Assembly (NCBI GenBank): GCA_002369515.1
Contig: DFFM01000003.1
Span: 5,944 to 28,563, forward strand
DNA from: Prevotella sp. UBA3776
GTDB lineage: Bacteria > Bacteroidota > Bacteroidia > Bacteroidales > Bacteroidaceae
Direction: 5' to 3'
Length of the DNA stretch: 22,620 bases
Positions 1 through 5,840 of the stretch are shown here, in pieces. The position numbers and the translations under genes were made by a program. Each line of letters opens with the position of its first letter. The stretch's first letter is position 1. Below the pieces are notes generated by a model, which saw only the letters and a list, made by a program, of their open reading frames with translations, searched no databases and was not told the origin of the DNA.

Positions 1-821
1 CACCATGAGGCCCAGCAGATGACGAGCGTCAACTTGTCCTTGTAGTAGTCGGAGGCACGGACTTGCTGCCCGTCCATCGTGCGCACGTCGTAGTCGTTGT
101 ACTTTCGCCCGCAAATCTGATAGCCCACGGCCTCTTGCTCAGCGATTCGCTGATGCACGGGGTGACCAGGATAGAGCGTGGTGTATTGGCTGTGGTAGAT
201 GTCGAGCATAGCGGCAAGGCCCGAGTCGTTGAAGTGAAACCCTTTGAGCCGTTCGCCGAGTTCTAGGAGGAAACCGAGCATCGGATGGGTCTTATAGTAG
301 TCGAGCGTCCATTGATGATATTCGTTTTCCAATGCCTTCATCGCCGTTTCATCGTTCTCGTCCAGTGTCTCATAGGCTGTCATGAACTTCGCCTCAGCTT
401 CTTGTTCCATAGCGTGCCATGCTTGGTATTCCTTGCCTGTGGATTGGATGTCAAACTTATCGCCGTCAAGACGGACAGTGACAGTTGCACCGTCCTCAAC
501 AAAGAACGCCTCACTTCGGCTTGTCATCCCTTTCTCCATCACCTCACCGAAGTCCACGATGTGCCAGCGTTCTATCTGCGCATCCTCCACGTCGCACTCA
601 AAGCGTCCGTCCTTCAACGCAAGGCGCAGTGTACTGTTCTTCGGGTCTTCACCTTCGCGGTATATCCTCAGTTCTACAGGCGTTGTCCCTTCAGCTACTG
701 AGCCTACAACATGGCATTTCACTTGCCCCTGTCCCGCAGCCTCACTCCTAACCCCTCTCCAAGGGGCGAAGGGAACTATGAGAACAAGCATGATGGTGAT
801 GATGGTTAGTTTCTTGTTCAT
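1..821 (-). CDS. DUF4369/thioredoxin-like secreted protein, 3' end cut by window edge
   Basis: This frame is open from an ATG at 821 down to the window edge, giving 273 codons without a stop. Residues 1-16 are a basic-plus-hydrophobic signal segment (MNKKLTIITIMLVLIV). From about residue 33 the protein resembles the N-terminal DUF4369 domain of Bacteroidetes thiol:disulfide interchange proteins. From about residue 240 a thioredoxin-fold domain begins (GQQVRASDYYKDKLTLVICW), and the last visible residues are W-A-S-W, exactly where TlpA/AhpC-like proteins have WASWC-x-x-C. The catalytic CxxC itself would lie outside the window. Such proteins act in the periplasm on thiol redox or cytochrome maturation; the substrate cannot be read here. 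Residues of about 17-32 are encoded by a GC-rich repeat that sits inside the signal peptide. No clear promoter was found upstream. The family call is fairly sure, the specific role is not. Confidence 0.85.
   Translation of the reverse strand, partial: MNKKLTIITIMLVLIVPFAPWRGVRSEAAGQGQVKCHVVGSVAEGTTPVELRIYREGEDPKNSTLRLALKDGRFECDVEDAQIERWHIVDFGEVMEKGMTSRSEAFFVEDGATVTVRLDGDKFDIQSTGKEYQAWHAMEQEAEAKFMTAYETLDENDETAMKALENEYHQWTLDYYKTHPMLGFLLELGERLKGFHFNDSGLAAMLDIYHSQYTTLYPGHPVHQRIAEQEAVGYQICGRKYNDYDVRTMDGQQVRASDYYKDKLTLVICWASW
726..773. repeat. GC-rich palindromic repeat inside a signal peptide
   Basis: On the - strand this stretch reads CCCCTTGGAGAGGGG followed by TTAGGAGTGAGG. It contains a short hairpin (CCCCT/AGGGG) and resembles the GC-rich elements at 911-1017, 9048-9094 and 10417-10515. 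It encodes roughly P-F-A-P-W-R-G-V-R-S-E-A-A-G-Q in the thioredoxin-like protein, directly after the hydrophobic core of the signal peptide, without breaking the frame. Membership in the same repeat family is inferred from similarity by eye. Confidence 0.5.
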
Positions 822-910
822 TTCGTTCTATTTCAATACATTATTTATTTTATACACGCCATTTTTGCTAAATTATTCTGCTGCTAGGCTTAAAAAAATA
901 TAATCTTATC

Positions 911-1017
911 AAGCCTCCCCTACGGGGGAAGATAGTTGACGGTTTACAGAAAGGCGAAAAGTGTAAACTATCAACTGTAAACCGTAAACCGAAAAAACCC
1001 TACGGGGCGCTTGGAGG
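911..1017. repeat. Intergenic GC-rich palindromic repeat element
   Basis: The left edge, AAGCCTCCCCTACGGGGG, is identical over 18 bases to part of the element inside tatD (10479-10496). The right edge (CCCTACGGGGCGCTTGGAGG, 998-1017) is a degenerate second copy of the same motif. Between them lies an inverted repeat, ACGGTTTACAG (939-949) against CTGTAAACCGT (975-985). The whole reads as a compound, non-coding, potentially foldable element in the 401-bp gap between the thioredoxin-like gene and the thiamine operon. The rest of that gap holds the operon promoter and TPP riboswitch. Confidence 0.6.
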
Positions 1018-1045
1018 ATGGTGCAAAAAAAACTCGTCCGTTCGC

Positions 1046-1076
1046 TTGGCCGTGTGTTTGAAAATTCGTACCTTTG
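1046..1076 (+). promoter_or_regulatory. Promoter of thiamine operon (Bacteroidetes type)
   Basis: TTG at 1046-1048, a 20-bp spacer and TACCTTTG at 1069-1076 match the Bacteroidetes sigma-ABfr consensus TTG-N19/21-TAnnTTTG. The expected transcription start, around 1082-1084, lies just ahead of the TPP riboswitch, which supports the assignment. Confidence 0.8.
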
Positions 1077-1088
1077 CGGCGGCTTACA

Positions 1089-1172
1089 GAATGTAGGCTA
1101 AGGGGTGCCCGAGTGTTCGGGCTGAGATTATACCCTCTGACCTGATCCGGACAATGCCGGCGTAGGGATTCC
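1089..1172 (+). promoter_or_regulatory. TPP riboswitch (THI box)
   Basis: The conserved THI-box cores are present in order: GGGGTGCCC (1102-1110), CGGGCTGAGA (about 1118-1127), ACCC, then CCTGATCC and AATGCCGGCGTAGGGA (about 1153-1168). GAAT at 1089-1092 can pair with ATTC at 1168-1171 as closing helix P1. The aptamer binds thiamine pyrophosphate and lowers expression of the downstream genes when the cofactor is plentiful. A run of seven T (about 1177-1183) follows the aptamer directly, and the start codon of the receptor is 50 bases downstream. Whether control is by transcription termination or translation cannot be decided by eye. Confidence 0.95.
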
Positions 1173-1222
1173 ACAGTTTTTTTCTCTCCCCTTCATTTTG
1201 TTCATTATTATAATAATAAGGT

Positions 1223-3475
1223 ATGAAGAAAAGTGCATTCACACTGCTGGCACTGGCCTGCGCTATGGCGGCCAGTGCTGAGCGCATCGACACAACCAAG
1301 ACTTATCAGCTGCAGGAGGTGCAGGTGGCGGCCACACGCGCTACGAAGAAAACGCCCGTGGCCTTCACCAACATGTCGCAGGAGCAGATAAGGCGCATCA
1401 ACCACGGACAGGACGTGCCGTTCCTGCTCTCGCTCACGCCCAGCGTGACGATGACCAGCGACGCGGGCAACGGCATCGGATACACGTCGCTGCGCATCAG
1501 GGGCACCGACCCCAGCCGCATCAACATAACGGCCAACGGCATCCCGATGAACGACGCGGAGAGCGCACAGGTGTTCTGGGTGAACACGGGCGACCTGGCG
1601 TCGAGCATGCAGTCCATGCAGATACAGCGCGGCGTGGGCACCTCGACCAACGGCGCCGGCGCTTTCGGCGCCACGCTGAACATGCAGACCGAGAACATCG
1701 GCGCGCAACCCTTCGTGGGGCTCGACCTGTCGGGGGGCTCCTACTACTCGCACAAGGAGACGCTGCGCTTCGGCACGGGGTTGATGGGCGGACACTGGGG
1801 CATTCAGGGACGTCTGTCGAACATCGGGTCGAAGGGCTATCTGGACCGCGCATCGACCAAACTGAACTCCTACTTCCTGCAGGCGGGATACTTCAGCGAC
1901 AACACGGCCCTGAAGCTCATCACCTTCAACAGCACCGAACAGACCTACCACGCATGGAACTACACGTCGAAGTATGAGCAGGAGCTCTACGGACGCACCT
2001 ACAACTCGTGTGGCGAATACTGGGACGAGCAGGGCAACCCCCACTACTACAAGGACCAGACCGACAACTACCATCAGCAGAACTATCAGCTGATTCTGAA
2101 CCAGGTGATAAGCGGCAACCTGAACCTCAACGTCGCCCTGCACTACACCAAGGGCACTGGCTACTACAACGAGTACAAGACCAAGCGGACGCTCTTCGAA
2201 TACGACCTGGACAACGGGCTAACCTGGGCCAAGAGCGACCTGGTGCGCCAAAAGAAGATGGAGAACGACTTCTACGGCACCGTGGCCTCGCTCAACTTCA
2301 ACAACCACAACGGTCTGCAGGCCACGCTCGGCGGCGGATGGAACAAATTTGACGGCGACCACTTCGGACTCGTCACCTGGGTGAAGAAACCTGTTGACGA
2401 GCTCAGCCCCAACCACAAATACTACGACAACAACACCAAGAAGACCGACACCAACATCTACGGAAAACTGACCTACGACTTCGTGCCGGGGCTCAACGGA
2501 TATCTGGACCTGCAGTACCGCCACATCGGCGTGAAGATGGTGGGGCCCACCGACGAAATAAACTGGGACGAGAGCAAGCGCATTGTTTATGACATGAACG
2601 AGTCGTTCGATTTCTTCAACCCCAAATTCGGACTGAACTACGACATCACCGACCGACACAAGGTGTATGCTTCGTATGCCATCGCCCACAAGGAGCCAAC
2701 GCGCAACAACTTCGAAAACAACATCAACGCCCAACTGGAGATGCCCAAGGCCGAACGGCTGAACGACCTGGAGTCGGGCTACAAGTATCAGAGCACGGTG
2801 TTCTCCGCCGGAGCCAACATCTACTGGATGGACTACAAGGACCAGTTCGTGCTGACGGGCGAGATAGACAAGATTGGCGAGGCCATCACCCGAAACCTGC
2901 CCGACAGCTACCGGCTGGGCGTAGAGCTGGAGGCCGCCCTGAAACCGGTGGATTGGTTCCGCTGGGACGTGAACGCCACATGGTCGCGCAACCGCGTGAA
3001 AAACATTACCGTGATGCTGGCGGACAAGAGCGTGGCCAACCTGGGCGACCAGCCGCTGGCTTTCTCGCCCGAATGGATTGCCAACAACATCTTCACCTTC
3101 AGCTACAAGGGATTCACGGCAAGCGTGGCTACGCAGTATGTCAGCGACCAGTACATGACCAACACGGGATTCAAGAGCTACATTGACACGGAAAGCAACA
3201 AGGAGGTGGGCATGATGCTCGAAGGCCACTGCGCTACGAACATCGACCTGAGCTACCGTTTCGCCCTCAAGAGCCTGGGGCTGAAGGAGGCCACGGTGGG
3301 CATGACCATGTACAACGTGTTCAGCGCCAAGTTCGACAACAACGGCTGGGCCGCCCCCTCCTACACCCTGGGCGCACAGGGACAGGTAGTGGCCGTGGCC
3401 GACGGCCCGTGGAACGCCGGCTTCGCCCCCTCGGCTCCGTTCAACATGATGGCCCACCTGTCACTGAACTTCTGA
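1223..3475 (+). CDS. OMthi: TonB-dependent outer-membrane thiamine receptor
   Basis: This 750-residue protein has the layout of a TonB-dependent receptor. Residues 1-19 are a signal peptide ending in A-S-A, a TonB-box-like segment follows (YQLQEVQVAATR), then a plug domain with the typical IRG-T and NGIPMND motifs at about residues 80-150, and a long beta-barrel ending in an aromatic residue (LSLNF). Its place directly behind a TPP riboswitch, and ahead of a PnuT-type permease and thiamine pyrophosphokinase, matches the known Bacteroidetes thiamine-uptake operon (OMthi-pnuT-tnr3 in Bacteroides thetaiotaomicron). It most likely brings thiamine or its phosphates across the outer membrane with energy from TonB/ExbBD. 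The start at 1223 is chosen because the signal peptide begins there and the riboswitch leaves no room for more. The substrate is inferred from context. Confidence 0.93.
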   Translation: MKKSAFTLLALACAMAASAERIDTTKTYQLQEVQVAATRATKKTPVAFTNMSQEQIRRINHGQDVPFLLSLTPSVTMTSDAGNGIGYTSLRIRGTDPSRINITANGIPMNDAESAQVFWVNTGDLASSMQSMQIQRGVGTSTNGAGAFGATLNMQTENIGAQPFVGLDLSGGSYYSHKETLRFGTGLMGGHWGIQGRLSNIGSKGYLDRASTKLNSYFLQAGYFSDNTALKLITFNSTEQTYHAWNYTSKYEQELYGRTYNSCGEYWDEQGNPHYYKDQTDNYHQQNYQLILNQVISGNLNLNVALHYTKGTGYYNEYKTKRTLFEYDLDNGLTWAKSDLVRQKKMENDFYGTVASLNFNNHNGLQATLGGGWNKFDGDHFGLVTWVKKPVDELSPNHKYYDNNTKKTDTNIYGKLTYDFVPGLNGYLDLQYRHIGVKMVGPTDEINWDESKRIVYDMNESFDFFNPKFGLNYDITDRHKVYASYAIAHKEPTRNNFENNINAQLEMPKAERLNDLESGYKYQSTVFSAGANIYWMDYKDQFVLTGEIDKIGEAITRNLPDSYRLGVELEAALKPVDWFRWDVNATWSRNRVKNITVMLADKSVANLGDQPLAFSPEWIANNIFTFSYKGFTASVATQYVSDQYMTNTGFKSYIDTESNKEVGMMLEGHCATNIDLSYRFALKSLGLKEATVGMTMYNVFSAKFDNNGWAAPSYTLGAQGQVVAVADGPWNAGFAPSAPFNMMAHLSLNF

Positions 3476-3504
3476 GAAAACGGAGAACATAAAACTCACA
3501 GGCA

Positions 3505-4098
3505 ATGGAATATCTCTCAGCCCACTGGCTTGACATAACGACCACGGTGCTCGGCATTCTCTACATCTGGCTGGAGTACCGAGCCCACATCGCCCTATGG
3601 GTGGTGGGCATCATCATGCCCGCCATGGACATCTACCTCTATTGGAGCCATGGCCTCTACGGCGATGCGGGCATGGCCGTCTATTACACCCTGGCAGCCA
3701 TCTACGGCTACGCCGTGTGGAAATTTGGAAAGAAAAAGAACCAGGCCGAGGGCATGCAACTGCCCATCACGCATTTTCCACGGCGGCTCGTGGTGCCTAC
3801 TGCCGTGTGCTTTCTGGCAGCCTGGGCGCTCACCTACTATGTGCTCGTCACGTGGACCAACTCTACGGTGCCCGTGCTCGACTCGTTCACCAACGCCCTG
3901 TCGTTCGTCGGATTGTGGGCCTTGGCCCGCAAGTACGTCGAACAGTGGGCTTTCTGGATTGTGGTGGATGCGGTGTCGGCCATCCTTTACGTGCAAAAGG
4001 GCATTCCCTTCAAAGCCGGGCTCTACAGCCTGTACGTGGTCATTGCCGTCCTGGGCTGGCGCAAGTGGAAAATGATGAGCAAATCCCAACCTGTATGA
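3505..4098 (+). CDS. pnuT: PnuT-type thiamine permease (PnuC family)
   Basis: This is a 197-residue, very hydrophobic protein with about seven membrane spans, the size and layout of the PnuC/PnuT family. Characteristic pieces are the tryptophan-rich first helices (residues about 15-70) and the late segment EQWAFWIVVDAVSAILYVQK, typical of the family's penultimate helices. PnuC proteins import nicotinamide riboside; members in TPP-riboswitch operons of Bacteroidetes import thiamine by facilitated diffusion, pulled by phosphorylation inside the cell. The gene starts 29 bases after the receptor and its stop overlaps the start of the pyrophosphokinase (ATGA), so the three are co-transcribed under the riboswitch. 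The assignment of thiamine rather than a nicotinamide nucleoside rests on this context. Confidence 0.92.
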   Translation: MEYLSAHWLDITTTVLGILYIWLEYRAHIALWVVGIIMPAMDIYLYWSHGLYGDAGMAVYYTLAAIYGYAVWKFGKKKNQAEGMQLPITHFPRRLVVPTAVCFLAAWALTYYVLVTWTNSTVPVLDSFTNALSFVGLWALARKYVEQWAFWIVVDAVSAILYVQKGIPFKAGLYSLYVVIAVLGWRKWKMMSKSQPV

Positions 4099-4745
4099 AC
4101 CATTATCCTCTGATAGACAGCAGATACAAGCCCGAAGCAGTGATTTTGGCCGACGGCGACTACCCTACACACCCCACTCCGCTGGACGTGCTCCGCAGGG
4201 CGCACTACCTGTGCTGCTGCGACGGAGCCGCCCGGCAACTGGCAGCCCGCGGCCTGCAGCCCGACGCCATCGTGGGCGACGGCGACTCCATCGGCGAAGA
4301 ACTCAGGCAGCGGTTTGCCGACCGGCTGCACATTGTAGGCGAACAGCAGGACAACGACCTGACCAAGGCCACCCGCCACTGCATGGCGCAGGGCTACCGC
4401 AGCATGGCCTATCTGGGGGCTACGGGCAAACGCGAAGACCACACGCTGGGCAACATCAGCCTCATGGCCCGCTATGCGTCGGAAATGCAGCTCGACGTGG
4501 CCATGCTCACCGACCATGGTTACTTTGTGCCCATCGAGGGCTGTGCCCTGCTTGAGACTTTCTGCGGCCAGCAGGTGAGCATCTTCAACCTGAGTTGCAC
4601 CCGTATAGAGGCCGAAGGACTCAAATGGGACACGTACGCCTATCAGCAGTGGTGGCAAGGCACACTGAACGAGGCCACAGGACAAAGCGTAATGCTGCGT
4701 GGAGACGGGAATTTAATGGTTTTCCGTACTTACAACTGCAAATAG
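4095..4745 (+). CDS. tnr3: Thiamine pyrophosphokinase
   Basis: The product is 216 residues, normal for the family. It transfers pyrophosphate from ATP to thiamine, making the active cofactor TPP and trapping the imported vitamin in the cytoplasm. Visible family motifs are CCDGAARQL (about 36-44), PDAIVGDGDS (about 56-65), QQDNDLTKAT (about 86-95) and GATGKREDHTLGN (about 109-121), all belonging to the catalytic domain that binds ATP and Mg. The C-terminal half matches the smaller thiamine-binding beta domain. The start codon is the ATG at 4095, overlapping the pnuT stop by four bases, which implies translational coupling. In other bacteria the same enzyme is called ThiN. No terminator is seen directly behind it. 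Confidence 0.95.
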   Translation: MNHYPLIDSRYKPEAVILADGDYPTHPTPLDVLRRAHYLCCCDGAARQLAARGLQPDAIVGDGDSIGEELRQRFADRLHIVGEQQDNDLTKATRHCMAQGYRSMAYLGATGKREDHTLGNISLMARYASEMQLDVAMLTDHGYFVPIEGCALLETFCGQQVSIFNLSCTRIEAEGLKWDTYAYQQWWQGTLNEATGQSVMLRGDGNLMVFRTYNCK

Positions 4746-4789
4746 ACGTTAAAAAACATGGATTTCGGAAACAAAAACAACCAAAATCA

Positions 4790-4819
4790 TTGCTGATTTC
4801 AAAATTATGTGTACTTTTG
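4790..4819 (+). promoter_or_regulatory. Promoter of a putative small RNA
   Basis: TTG at 4790-4792, a 19-bp spacer and TACTTTTG at 4812-4819 fit the Bacteroidetes promoter consensus closely. The start would fall near 4825. No plausible coding sequence begins between here and the strong terminator at 4909-4942. Confidence 0.7.
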
Positions 4820-4825
4820 TGCAGC

Positions 4826-4942
4826 GAAGGTAAGTGTATCACTTACATTTACCTCTGCTCGCGAGAGTAGTTTTTTTCATAAAGTTAATTTAGTTTAATT
4901 AAAGTCTCGGCGCTGTATCTGTGAAGATGTGGCGCTTTTTTT
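4826..4942 (+). ncRNA. Putative small RNA, about 117 nt
   Basis: This stretch lies between a consensus promoter and a strong intrinsic terminator and has no credible reading frame. It begins with a hairpin, GTAAGTG (4830-4836) / CACTTAC (4840-4846). This competes with an alternative pairing of AGGTAA (4828-4833) with TTACCT (4849-4854), so two folds are possible. A weak CTCGCGAG-centred stem followed by seven T (near 4872-4878) could be an earlier end. The downstream gene has its own promoter after the terminator, which argues against a simple leader. I do not recognise it as 6S, SRP RNA, tmRNA or RNase P RNA. An attenuated leader is the main alternative. Confidence 0.5.
4909..4942 (+). terminator. 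Intrinsic terminator with GNRA loop
   Basis: GGCGCTGTATCT (4909-4920) pairs with AGATGTGGCGC(T) (4925-4936), including a few G-U pairs, around the loop GTGA, and seven T follow (4936-4942). It ends the putative small RNA and probably any read-through from the thiamine operon. Confidence 0.75.
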
Positions 4943-4955
4943 ATGCCCGCAAGCA

Positions 4956-4985
4956 TTGAAATGTCATTTGTTTTCATTATCTTTG
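4956..4985 (+). promoter_or_regulatory. Promoter of the YbjN-like gene
   Basis: TTG at 4956-4958, a 19-bp spacer and TATCTTTG at 4978-4985 give a full consensus match. Transcription would start near 4991, about 30 bases ahead of the ATG at 5021. This excludes the longer reading frame beginning at 4943. Confidence 0.82.
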
Positions 4986-5020
4986 CAGCTGAAAAGATAC
5001 TGACAACGAAGAAAACCACA

Positions 5021-5695
5021 ATGGAAATAGTATTGCTCATACTGCTCATTGCCATCATCGTGATGCTCGCGCTCATTGCCAAGTCCATTGGCAACCAGAT
5101 GCGCGCGAACAAGCAGCAAATGGCGCTCAAGGCCGAACAAAAGGCTGCTGAGGAATCGGAACGGGCCAGGAAAGCGCAAGAGCAAGCCCAACAGGAAGCA
5201 CTCAAGGCGCAGCTGCCCACCGACGGCAACGCCGACAAGGGCGAACAGGGCGAAGAGCAGGTGGCCACACGCCAGTTGGTCATCGACACGCTCTGCAAGA
5301 TGAACTGCACCCCACGTGTGCAGGAGAACACGGGCATAGCCTTCAACTTCCAGGGGGGCAACTTCGTCATCGACGCCGAGGACGGGTGCAAGTTCATCAT
5401 CGTTTACTACCCTTTCTGGTACACTTTCCGACCTGACGACATCGAAATGTTGGCGGCATGCCAAAAAGCCGTCAGCCGAGCCAACCACAAATACAACTGT
5501 ACGACGCTCTACTCCATCTACAAGGACGAAAACGCCGTGGCACTGCACACCAAGCGGCAAATGCTGTTCATCAAGGAAATCCCTGCGCTGGAGCAGTATC
5601 TGCCCAGCATGCTGGCCGACTTCTTCAGGTCGGCCCACGAGGTGGCCGCCGAAATGGACAAGGTGAAGGAGCTGGAAGAAACGGGGTCTCACTAG
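5021..5695 (+). CDS. Membrane-anchored coiled-coil protein with YbjN-like domain
   Basis: The product is 224 residues. Residues 1-22 form one membrane segment (MEIVLLILLIAIIVMLALIA). Residues about 25-75 are a charged Ala/Glu/Gln/Lys-rich coiled coil, and residues about 80-215 form a globular domain reminiscent of YbjN or type III chaperone-like folds (VIDTLCKMNCTPRVQ, VYYPFWYTF, SRANHKYNC). The start is set at 5021 because the promoter's -7 element lies inside the longer possible frame. The protein is likely anchored in the inner membrane with the domain in the cytoplasm. Its function is unknown; YbjN itself is a poorly understood regulator or chaperone-like protein. The gene stands alone between a promoter and a terminator. 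The gene is sure, the fold is a tentative reading. Confidence 0.85.
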   Translation: MEIVLLILLIAIIVMLALIAKSIGNQMRANKQQMALKAEQKAAEESERARKAQEQAQQEALKAQLPTDGNADKGEQGEEQVATRQLVIDTLCKMNCTPRVQENTGIAFNFQGGNFVIDAEDGCKFIIVYYPFWYTFRPDDIEMLAACQKAVSRANHKYNCTTLYSIYKDENAVALHTKRQMLFIKEIPALEQYLPSMLADFFRSAHEVAAEMDKVKELEETGSH

Positions 5696-5773
5696 ACTCG
5701 CCGCGTCACACGCCAGACAAGGACACACGCCGCAGCCAAACCGCAACAACCGCCGCCACTCGACCGCAACACC

Positions 5774-5799
5774 GAAAGCCCTCGGGGCTTTCTTTTTTT
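5774..5799 (+). terminator. Intrinsic terminator
   Basis: GAAAGCCC (5774-5781), loop TCG, GGGCTTTC (5785-5792) and seven T form a textbook terminator behind the YbjN-like gene. It lies only about 40 bases ahead of the next receptor gene, for which no consensus promoter is visible. Confidence 0.9.
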
Positions 5800-5840
5800 A
5801 TACTCAATCACAACAAAAACAAAGAAAAACAAAACAAGAA

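Noticed and set aside
382..903. 173-codon open frame on the + strand
   Set aside because: It lies opposite the thioredoxin-like gene, has no family resemblance and ends in A/T-rich intergenic sequence. The - strand frame has a signal peptide, DUF4369-like sequence and a W-A-S-W active-site start.
1208..2143. 311-codon open frame on the - strand
   Set aside because: Shadow of the thiamine receptor gene, with no recognisable domain and low-complexity Val/Arg/His composition.
4943..5020. Upstream start of the YbjN-like gene
   Set aside because: The consensus -7 element (4978-4985) lies inside this extension, so it would not be transcribed from the visible promoter.
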